From the NCBI GenBank assembly GCA_001600415.1, contig BCJX01000013.1:696164-740189 (forward strand): a stretch of DNA of 44,026 bases, given 5' to 3'. The stretch comes from Pascua guehoae (Eukaryota > Basidiomycota > Tremellomycetes > Trichosporonales > Trichosporonaceae). The translations under genes were made by a program, and so were the position numbers. Under the pieces are notes generated by a model, which was given only the letters and a program-made list of their open reading frames with translations, made no database searches and was not told the origin of the DNA. This document shows positions 35,622 to 44,026 of the stretch, piece after piece (within the stretch, counting starts at the first letter, position 1; each line of letters begins with the position of its first letter).

Positions 35622-37396
35622 ATGTCGGCCGCGATCAAGCCCGACCAACTCTCGCCCAACAACCCCGTCACGCCCGACTCGGTGCCCCAGACGCTGGCGC
35701 GCCTGGGGCTTCACCTGCGCCCCGACGAGGTGGAAGAGTACACTGGATTCCTCCAGGGCGGTTGGGAAGAGTGGAACAAGCTGCTCGAGATGGACGACTA
35801 TGTGCCCGCCGTGGACGAGAAGCGGTTTCCGCGCGTCGACGTGCACCGCCCCGAGGGCGGGGAGAACCCGCACAAGGCGTGGGCGTGGCGAGTGACGATT
35901 TCGGATTCCGATAAGCGCGGGGGGTTGCTCGAGGGAAAGACACTGTGCATCAAGGTAAGTTGAATAATGTGGATCTAGGATGTGTTCGCTGGATCGCATC
36001 TGGGTGGAGGAGGGGGACAAGCTGACGGCGCCTAGGACAATGTCGCCATCAAGGGCGTCCCGTGTCTGTTGGGGACAAACTACATCCGCGACTGGGTACC
36101 CAACACGGACGCGACGGTGGTGACGCGCATCGTCGAGGCCGGAGGCACGATTGTGGGCAAGGCCGTGTGCGAGAACCTGTCGCTGTGGGCGACGTCGGGA
36201 TCGAGCGCGACAGGCCCGATTGACAATGTGTACGCCCCAGGATACTCTGCGGGCGGGTCGAGCTCGGGGACGGCGGTACTGATTGCGCGCGGCGAGGTCG
36301 ATCTGGGTATCGGGGGCGACCAGGGCGGCTCGATCCGGATGCCCGCGAGCAAGAATGGCATTGTCGGGATGAAGGCGACCACGGGGCTCGTGCCGTACAC
36401 GGGCGTCGTGAGCCTCGAGGCCGTGCTCGACCACGTCGGCCCCATGTCGCGGGTGAGCTAATCGGCGTTGGCCCCGTTGTGGTGCACTGGGGCGCTGACG
36501 GACAGACGGTCCTCGATAACGCTCTCTTCCTCCAGGCGATTGCGGGGGCGGACGGCATCGACGACCGGCAGCTCGCCGGTTGCCCGTTCCCAGACGCGGT
36601 TCCCGACTACCCCGCTCTCGCCAAGGGCGGCATCAAGGGCCTGCGCGTCGGCCTCCTCACTGAGGGCTTCAACAACCGCGGGCGCGACGAGCGCGTGAGC
36701 GACCTCGTCCGCCGCGCCGCCGAGCGGCTCAAAGACCTCGGCGCCGCCGAAGTCACAGAGGTCTCAGTTCCGATGCACCTCAACTCGAACCTCTTGTGGG
36801 GCACGATTGGGCGGCTCGGCGCCGAGGCCGCCTTCGCCGGCCGCGCATGCGGCCGCAGGCAGCTGTGCCTCAACGACCTCACCGACAAGATGCTGCCGAT
36901 TACCCAGGACAAGTTTGAGAATCTCTACACGTCGACGGCCAACGCCATCATCAACGGCCAGTGGGCCTGGGAGCACATGCCCGCCACGCTCATCGGCAAG
37001 GCAACAAACCTCGTCCGCAAGCTCCGCGACGACTATGACCGCGCATTCGAGCAGTACGACGTCCTCATCATGCCCACACTGCCGTTCCTCCCGAAACCCA
37101 TGCCTGGCCCTGGTGCGCCTGCCGCAGAGCTCATGCGCAACTCGGCCGGGTACGGCAGGAACACGTCGCCATTTGTGAGTAGCCTCAGCCTCACCCACAG
37201 TTTAATTGCTCACAGGCAGAACCTCTCGGGCCACCCTGCGCTCTCCATCCCTGTAGGCTTCTTGCCCTCCGACGACGACAAGAAGATTCCTCTCCCCGTC
37301 GGCATGCAGGTTGTCGGCAAGTATTACACAGAGGAAATGCTCTACCGCGTCGGGTATGCGTGGGAGCAGGCGTTTGACTGGAAGAAGTTTACCTGA
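35622..37396 (+). CDS. Amidase-signature hydrolase
   Basis: Four exons (35622-35954, 36036-36452, 36506-37174, 37220-37396), all in phase 0, give 531 residues. Amidase-signature enzymes hydrolyse carboxamides to the acid and ammonia through a Ser-cisSer-Lys triad. The triad is visible: K111 in CIKDNVAIKGV (split by intron 1), S186 in YSAGGSSSGTA and nucleophile S210 in GGDQGGSIRMPA. An N-terminal helical part (about 1-95) precedes the signature as in the long bacterial and fungal amidases. The QGGSIRMP form resembles broad aliphatic/aromatic amidases more than the glutamyl-tRNA amidotransferase subunit. No signal peptide, so it is cytosolic. It likely provides nitrogen from amides. The precise substrate is unknown. 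Confidence 0.9.
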
Positions 37397-37797
37397 GCAC
37401 GAGGTGGCCATGAGGTGGAATGTTTGGGTTCAGAAAGATGGCAGTGGTAATGCAGAATATGACACGAGGGTACTGCTGTTGCTCCGCTGTTGCTGGCGAT
37501 CATTGCTCATCTCGCCCAGCCAAGTCTGAGAGTGATGTGAGGAGTCGCTGCCAGCTTCGGCTGTGGTTTGTTCGTAACAATCACAGAAAGTCTAGAAACG
37601 CATCGCCCCGCCCTCGTCGTCCTCGCCTCGCCCTCCCTATCCTGGAACGGCGTGTCCTTCAACGATCCCATCCCCTCAGTCAGGTGCATGGTGACCAGGG
37701 TTCCATCCTTACCATCAACATGCAGCATCATCGAATGCGTCGCAGGCTAAGCAAGGGCGCCGCGACGACCGCCCTCTCCCACAAGGCCATCGTATTC
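37397..37797. other. Intergenic, no gene seen
   Basis: About 400 bases between the amidase stop and tRNA-Leu. No feature recognised beyond short frames. Confidence 0.5.
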
Positions 37798-37889
37798 GGC
37801 GAGATGGCCGAGCGGTCTAAGGCGCTGTGTTAAGGTTGTTCATTCACCTCCGCAGTCTTCGGACGTGGGTTCGAATCCCACTCTCGTCA
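37798..37889 (+). tRNA. tRNA-Leu(AAG) with a 14-nt intron
   Basis: The acceptor GGCGAGA pairs with TCTCGTC (one G-T), with discriminator A at 37889. The D-arm is GCC..GAGCGGTCTAA..GGC, and the T-arm is GTGGG-TTCGAAT-CCCAC. The anticodon stem CTGTG (37825-37829) pairs with CGCAG (37851-37855), including one G-T. Loop TTAAGG is followed by the intron (37836-37849) and C38. The anticodon AAG is at 37832-37834. A short class II variable arm (TC-TTCG-GA) follows, as expected for Leu. It is transcribed in the same direction as the amidase gene but is independent of it. Confidence 0.9.
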
Positions 37890-37918
37890 ACAGAGGATTC
37901 AGTTCCTCCCAAGCCAAG

Positions 37919-37923
37919 TTTTT
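37919..37923 (+). terminator. RNA polymerase III terminator of tRNA-Leu
   Basis: TTTTT begins 30 nt after the tRNA 3' end, the first T4+ run downstream. Confidence 0.55.
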
Positions 37924-39155
37924 GGGCCCTATGTGTACTGTCGTGGGTGGAAGGGAGTTGTCAGCTGTATCTTGGTTGATGCTCGTGACTCGTGACGTCG
38001 CTCGCTGTCTCGTGAAGTTTGTCGTTGCTCATGTCATCGTTGGCGACCGCGATTGAGGGAGAACAGCAAGCGAGCTTCAGCAAAACCCCATCTCCCAACA
38101 GTTCTGGTCATCCTCGGTAATTCAACAGCATCTCCTAGGAAAGAAAGACAAACTATGGCGAGGGTGTGACTGCGCATAGGGACAAGAAGCGTGGCACGCT
38201 CCATGTCTATGAAGCGGCGCAGGCGGCTTGTCAGCGACTGACAGCTGTCCGCGCTGTGAATGGGCAACAACATGACACCCACAACCCATCTGTTTGGCTC
38301 GCTCACACAACGGATTGCGGTCACATCCCATGTCGTAACCGATGCTCGAGACGAGGGGAGTGAGCAAGGCCGCCGGCCATGCGGACGTTGCCGCCCCCGA
38401 CACGGGATCTGGGGAGAGAAGGGGCGCTACTGTGTTTGAGAAGTCAGATTTCCCGTCCCACAATTATCGGCCGAACAAGTGCCACACTCCTGACACTCTT
38501 GGCGAGTGGCGGAAAGGTGTGCCGGTGTGAATGGTGAATGGCAGGAACAGTTCACATGACCATGTCAATGTCGAGAGTGGCATCCAGTCACAGTTATTCT
38601 ATTGAGCTGTCGTGTCCGTCGTTGTGGTGTCGACGAGTTACCGGCGAGGTATTGGTGTAGACTGTGTCTTCCTCTCGTCTTGTGTTCAGAGTGCTGCCAG
38701 GGAGCGTCAAGGTAGATGTAACCGGGTGGACGTAGCCGTGCCCGGTGGGGTTCTGCTGACATGAACCTCGCTGTGCCCACCAAAGAGAGCTCAGATGAAG
38801 GTAATTCTTCTCTCTTCCCCCCAGGACACTTATCGGCCCTGCGACTTGTCACTGGGAGATGGGGCTGGCCACTCGACGTCCAGATGCCTCGAAAGAAGTC
38901 CATACGAATGAACCCCCGCCATTGTCGTCTTCCAAGGACCTGGCGCCGCCCACACTGAACAAATGCAACCCAGACTCACGCGCACAACCAAGGCAGACTT
39001 CTCAGCAAGATTCATCAAGCTATGCAGATTATTCCTTTCCTTATCATGAAAACCGCGGCCGTTGCACTCTGCACCCCGCAGCCACAGCTATACCCTTTGT
39101 ACGTTCAAGTCTAGTATAGGAGATTTTTGTGGGTGTTGTGAACGGGGACGGGCGT
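37924..39155. other. Intergenic, no gene seen
   Basis: About 1.2 kb downstream of tRNA-Leu, to the 3' end of the BIM1-like gene. All frames are short and shadow each other. Confidence 0.5.
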
Positions 39156-40123
39156 TTAGTGCTGGGCCTCCTTCATGCGCTGGATCGAGTTGGCGGTGGA
39201 CTGGGAGTGGTCCGAGGCCGAGTCGAGGGTGACGGCCTGCTTCTTGCCGAAGCGAGCGAAGCCGAGGGCCCAGAGGGCGGCGAGGCCGAGGGCAAAGACA
39301 CCGACGGTGACACCGGCGCCGATACCGCCGGCGGCGGCGTTGGAGAGGCCGCTCGACTTGGTCGAGGTGAGCGAGGGGGCGTTGGCGACACCGGCGTGGG
39401 GGTCGCCGTTGGACGAGGTCGTGCCGACCGAGCCCGTGCTCTTGCTCGCGTCGTACTTGAGCGAGTCTGCCTCGCTGGCAATGTTGAGCTCGGTCGTGTA
39501 GTTGCCACACGTGTAGACGGCGTCCGTCTTGAAGCCCATCGAGGCGACAAGGTTGACGTCCGCGCAGTGGTAGTAGTACTTGCCCTCACCGTCGAGCTGG
39601 TACGCAAGCAGGAGGGTCGCGTCGTCGCCCTCCTTGAAGCCGAGCGACGAAAAGTCGGGCGCCTTGGTGCAGAAGTGGCCCTCGGAAATGTCGGCAATCG
39701 TGTTGGTGTACGACGAAAAGGCGTGGAAGCGCGACGGGTCCGCGTCCGCGGTCCACATGATGTTGAGGTTGTCAATCGACGTGCGCTGCGTCAGGGCAAC
39801 GTCGCCGCCAACTGCGGTGTCAGCCCAGTGTTCACATGAATCCCGTGGTGTACGTACGGAGAGGGAAGGGCGTGCGGGGCGATGTGGGCTTGATGCCACC
39901 GCAAGGAGCGTCCGACGCCGTCGAGGCGACAAAGCCACGGCCAGGAGGGAACGTGAACTGGACGGGGCTCTTGTCAAAGTCCTGCAAGCGTTAGTGCCCA
40001 TTGACCATACTGTGGGTCCCGCCTTCTCCTACTCACCGTGATCGTCGCGCGGGTGTCGAGGTGGATGGCGGCCGCCGAGGCGAGCGACGCCGAAGCGACA
40101 GTAGCGAGAGTCTGGAAAAGCAT
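39156..40123 (-). CDS. BIM1-like (copper acquisition factor/X325-type) surface protein
   Basis: Three exons (40123-40037, 39981-39858, 39811-39156) encode 288 residues. A signal peptide is clear (MLFQTLATVASASLASAAA). The body has APCGG, then a TPFPL motif, GGDVALTQ, a GHFC motif, then KYYYHCADVNLVASMGF and YTCGNYT. These cysteines and motifs match the BIM1/X325 family, LPMO-fold proteins that bind a single copper through an N-terminal His. BIM1 helps copper uptake in Cryptococcus. After a Ser/Thr-rich spacer there is a transmembrane segment (GAGVTVGVFALGLAALWALG) and a short charged tail (FARFGKKQA..), so this copy is probably membrane-anchored rather than GPI-linked. The first His is residue 21, and the best signal cleavage after A19 would leave Ile before it, which may disturb the copper site. 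Confidence 0.7.
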
Positions 40124-43058
40124 GGTGGTGATGGTGGTGGTGGGAGCGGGTTGTGCTTTCGGTGACGAGTGGGTTGGCTCTTTGGTGGGAGGAGGATGCG
40201 ATCCGGTTTTTTGGGTGGGGAAGGCAAAAGGCACACAATTGCCCTCCTTTTCTATACGGTTTCTGAGACGCCTGTCTCGGCGAGCATCTTTGTCACCTGC
40301 CTCCTCTTTCCCCCCCGTGGATTTGTCCGCTTCCGCTTACCGGGACGAAGCAGTAGACGGGAGAGCGGCCAACATCAGCGGGTTTGAGCGGAGGGCGTCA
40401 ATGGAGTCAGCGAGCCAAGCTAGGTAGAGATCGGCCGAGCTAGTGGTGGAGTGGACGCCTCGTCTTGGCATGTGCCCGGAATGCCTGCAAGATTACGTCT
40501 TACTTTGGCCTTGGTGCTCGTCCACATTGTTCCCAAGGAGCATGTGGGTGCGCTTTCTGCTCTCCGCGTCTCGGGCAGGCGTTGAGCGTAGGATTATTGG
40601 ATACTCGGACCGAGGTTCTGCCGTACCTGGTCTCAAAAGTAGACGCAGACCTTGTCGCCAGCATGGACTGTACACGCACTGCGCCGCGGAGCATGGTCTG
40701 CAGATGCTGGCCTGTGAATGAAGAGCAACAGGAGAGGTGGTGGGTTGGTGGGTTGGTGGGTTTGAGGCGCTTCGGGTTTCGGCCCAGTGCCACATCCTGG
40801 TTGTCTTGGCATGCATTGCTGCGCCTCGGCTCGCTAAAGGACCTTGGACGCGATGCGCTGCGTTGCAACAGGCAGCTGCGCAGAGGCGTCGGGTGGTATC
40901 TGATAAAACGGGCCTCTGTCGGGCGACGGTTTCAGCCAACCAGCGCTCACCGTTCGGCCGCACGTAATCTGATAAACTTCCGCCACGGAACCATCACCCA
41001 CCATGCCACTGGCCACGGGCCCCAGCTCGTCCTCTGGCTGGATGAGGCCAACGGCATGCGGTTCGAGCCTCTGAAGATTCATCCTCTGACATATCCTCCT
41101 TTGCCCGTCTCCGCTCCTTCCGCAGCTTAGACGGCCACCGGGCGCCGGGGCATCGGCACTGTCTCGGCCAACAGCACTGTAAGATGTACATGCAAGACCT
41201 TATTAGCTGAGCTACCAGTACCCATCGAAACTCTGCTTGCGACATCACGCCTTGGCCAGCCACAGCCAACAGCTCTCGACCGACATCCTCCTGGCATCCT
41301 CATGGCCAACAGGCCGTGCACCGTGTGCTAGCATAGCTCATCCCGCCAAGCACCCACGTTGGTCACCTTCCACTCACCCCAGGTAGCACGTTGCGCCATC
41401 CGGCCAGCTCATCATGGTGCCTTGCGTTCTCGGTTTGGTTTTTTCCGTTTCCAAAAGTTCTAGCGTACCGGTCCGTGTGGCACGACCGGGGAAGAGCGAC
41501 GTGATGGGCACTTCGACTGGGGGCGTGTGGGCTCGAGTGCTGGGACGAGTCGGGGGGAGGAGAAGAGCGCTGGTTGGGACTGTTGTGCGGAAAGCTGGGG
41601 AGCAGGGGCGAGTCGCCACGTGCGAAATGCACGCCCGGGAGCGTGTTGGGCTTGCTCATGCCCGCGGGGAGGAGGCCGAGGTGGGCGCGCATGTCGCAGT
41701 CGTCGAGGACGCGCACATCCTTGGGCCGGCGGTGGTCGACACACCGCCTGTCTGCGGGCGGGCGGGGGATCGGTGTGGCGGGAGTGCTGGTTGGGATGGA
41801 TTCTGAAGAAGCGGTGGTGGTGTCTCGGTAGTGGCGGGGGTATGTGGTGGCTTGGATGGTTGCGATAGGGACGGCGCGATGAGGGGAGGTGGACGATGGG
41901 TGGCAAGGACGATGGGTGGCAAGGGGCGCGCTAGGCGCGGCGTGGACAGGCTGGGAGCTGGGAGCTGGGCGCCGCCGCGCGGCCATTCGGATCACGGCGG
42001 CATCCATCTCCATCTCATGCATCTCACCTTGCTCTTGTGCAGTCGCTACCTCGGCTACCGCTTGGTCGGCTACCGACTGGTCAGCCTTGCCACCCAGCCT
42101 GGTTTACTGAACATGCGCCACCGACGTACGGACACGGACACGACAGGCCCACCGCGCGGCCCCTGCAGAGGATCCGTGTCTAATAACGGGGCCACGGGGG
42201 AATTCATTAAGAGTACGCGCCACATGCGTTTGGTAGCTTGTCTCTTGTTGACGTCATTGCGAGTGAGTGATCGAGTGTGGCATGAATCGTCGTCGTTGGT
42301 TGCTCCGTCGGCATATGTCAACATGTCAACAACATCCACAAAACTACGAATTGTGGCCGACAGCACTGACCCGATGCCTCAAATTACCCCGTCAACAGAA
42401 GCGACGGCCCTCTGCGTGTGTGCACAAACCTACCAAGGCCCACGCGTTGCTCGGACGCGGCGCCATTGCGGTGCATGCTGTGCAAGGACCTTGCCAATGG
42501 AGGCAGGGAAGCCGCAACCCCTGGCGGCTTGTTGTGCCAAGCACGGCGCGCCTCCCCTGCTTAGACAGCAGATGCATATCTGCATATCGAGAGGCTTCTG
42601 GCATGTCGGGTGAAATTGGGCCAACGACGAGGATGCATGCTTCTCAGAGTACTGCACCGCTTGATGCACGGTGGCGTACGTGGCGTGTGGACTGGATCTG
42701 GATGGGTCCGTGCAACCTAGTCCAGACGAGCGTCGAGAGCACCCCTTGTGGTAGACAAAACTGTCGCTCTCCCCCCCCCCCCTGTCATTCTTGCCATTGT
42801 ACTTGCTACGATGATACTCATCTCTGCCCTTCACCACAACCCGACGACCAGTTCACCACAGCCCTTACTGTATTGCCTGGCCACTTTCGCGTCATCCGCG
42901 TCCAAAGGTACCGTCCCTCCCCCCTTCTTTGATCCATACCAGTCATGTCTCCCAGGACGCTTATACTACGTTGCAGAGTGCCCCCAGCCGGCCCCCTGAC
43001 ACGCTCCCTCCTCGCCTCCCTTACCATTTCTGTGTCTACCGTCAGCCTCCCACATTAA
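40124..43058. other. Long stretch without a convincing gene
   Basis: About 2.9 kb. The best candidate is a minus frame at 42022-41363 (219 codons), Pro/Ser/Thr/His-rich and with no domain; overlapping frames of similar length on both strands make it doubtful. A C12 run is listed separately. It contains the promoters of the BIM1-like and coiled-coil genes at its ends. Confidence 0.5.
42771..42782. repeat. C12 homopolymer
   Basis: Twelve consecutive C after GTCGCTCT. A likely length-variable site and a place where sequencing errors are common. Confidence 0.7.
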
Positions 43059-43722
43059 ATGTCGGGTGCCGAGATTGTACGTGTTCTGGCCATGCACCCC
43101 ATCTGAGGCTGATCGTCTCCAGCCGATTGCAATTGCGGGCGTGGCGGCAGCGAGTGCGTTGAGTGGTGGACAGATTACGCTTGGGACAAGGCATGCGAGG
43201 AAGGCCCAGGCTGCGGCCGCAAAGCAGCACACCCAACTGCTGGCGTACCAGGAAGCGCGTGCCCACGCGCGTCACGAGGACGCGCAAGCAATGACGGTGC
43301 AGCAGTTCCAAGCGACCCAGGAGCGGGAAGACGAGCGGTTCCGACAAGCGCTCGAAAGCCAGGAGCGCTGCCATGCCGAGCGCCTCGCACTTAAGCAGGC
43401 CAAAGTGGACCTCCTGGAGGCGATCCGGCGCGACAATGCGGAACTCCGCGGCATGTACGACGAGCTTAAGTGCGAGATGGCCAGACTGCAGGAGCGGTAT
43501 CGCGCCGACATCGCCGGCCTCGAAACGATGGTGAAAACCACGATCGCCTCGCCTATCTGGCTGTGGGATACGAGTTCGAAGACACCGCAGACGCAGAAGG
43601 CCTTGGAAGATACGGTCGCAATCCACATGTCGGATGACAACGGCCACGACAGCAGCGGCGATGACGGTGAGCACGGGCTGCTGGATGTCCCCCTCGCCCA
43701 CCCCCAGGGAGAGGAGGGTTGA
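43059..43722 (+). CDS. Small coiled-coil protein with hydrophobic N-terminus, unrecognised
   Basis: A first exon of 18 nt (43059-43076, MSGAEI) joins at GTACGT..CCAG to 43123-43722, giving 205 residues. The N-terminus PIAIAGVAAASALSGGQI is small and hydrophobic. A long charged heptad-like region follows (KAQAAAAKQHTQLLAYQEAR to RLQERYRADIAGLETMVK, about residues 30-160), a coiled coil. The C-terminus is acidic. I do not recognise the family. Fungal STAND/NLR proteins and their partners often begin with MSGAE-like sequences, which is only a hint. A second splice is possible: GTGAGC at 43668 to TTTACAG at 43750, with a CTAAC branch, would skip the TGA at 43720 and end the protein at 43813. Confidence 0.6.
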
Positions 43723-43750
43723 CCGAAAAAGGCCGCAGCTAACGTTTACA

Positions 43751-44026
43751 GAGTACCCCTTTACGAGCATTTGTCCCAGGTCTGTCGACGCTGCTTTACA
43801 GGGCAGGTGCTGACGGCCAGGTCGGCAACGTCAGCGTCCAAGTCGTCGACGACAGCGAGTCAGCTTGCTTGACCGGCATGGGCGCCGCTGTCCCTCCAAG
43901 CCCTTGCTCGCCCCAGTGTCAGACCAACAACCCTGCCCTCATCTTGTGCACCCACACTCGATCCCGTGACGACGTCGAGGTAACTTTGAACACTCGCACG
44001 TCCACCCATCCGCTCATCCGCTGTCC
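43751..44026 (+). other. Open frame running off the right end
   Basis: After a TTTACAG acceptor-like site at 43750 one plus frame stays open to the window edge. It reads STPLRAFVPGLSTLLYRAGA, then DGQVGNVSVQVVDDSESACL and SPQCQTNNPALILCTHTRSR. It has a coding-like composition and a possible donor (GTAACT at 43981). It may be an exon of a gene continuing outside the window. Identity unknown. Confidence 0.3.

Noticed and set aside
41180..41225. tRNA-like D-arm (GGTAGCTCAGCTAATAAGG on minus)
   Set aside because: No matching T-arm or acceptor stem could be found around it.
41363..42022. 219-codon minus frame, Pro/Ser/Thr/His-rich
   Set aside because: Low complexity, no domain, no clear splice pattern, and competing frames of similar length on both strands.

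Overview
This window looks like nuclear DNA of a basidiomycetous yeast, most likely Tremellomycetes and plausibly Trichosporonales. The genes are split by many short introns, mostly 35-60 nt with GTGAGT/GTAAGT donors, CTRAY-like branch sites and CAG/TAG acceptors. The sequence is GC-rich, all four tRNA genes carry introns, and the products are typical eukaryotic and fungal ones (DPM2, mitochondrial Mss116-like helicase, FSH1-type hydrolase, BIM1-like surface protein). The species assignment is inference only.

Left part (1-9.5 kb): the last exon of DPM2, then a gene-poor stretch with tRNA-Glu(CUC), tRNA-Thr(AGU) and tRNA-Val(AAC), a divergent heat-shock-factor-type gene interrupted by an in-frame TAG, and two related but damaged copies of an unrecognised Cys-containing family (4.2-5.8 kb and 7.7-8.55 kb). 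This looks like a region where genes have decayed between tRNA loci.

Middle (9.5-24 kb): an 11-exon nucleoside diphosphate kinase with a mitochondrial-type leader, divergent from an AlkB-like dioxygenase; an anion:cation-symporter-type MFS permease; a 2.7 kb non-coding stretch ending in a promoter with clustered Mig1/Cre1-like sites; an intronless bacterial-type beta-glucuronidase; an FSH1-type serine hydrolase; and xylulokinase. Glucuronidase releases glucuronate, and the known fungal glucuronate/pentose route ends at D-xylulose, the substrate of xylulokinase, so these two genes may be metabolically linked.

Right part (24-44 kb): a mitochondrial DEAD-box helicase with an RND-repeat tail, a GH13 alpha-glucosidase, a probable TRIC-type cation channel, a Gfo/Idh/MocA oxidoreductase divergent from an amidase-signature hydrolase, tRNA-Leu(AAG), a BIM1-like secreted/membrane protein, a 2.9 kb stretch with no convincing gene, and a small coiled-coil protein near the right edge. 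The overall theme is carbon and nitrogen scavenging (glucuronides, maltose-type sugars, amides, anionic solutes) mixed with housekeeping genes. No transposon, CRISPR array or viral gene was recognised.
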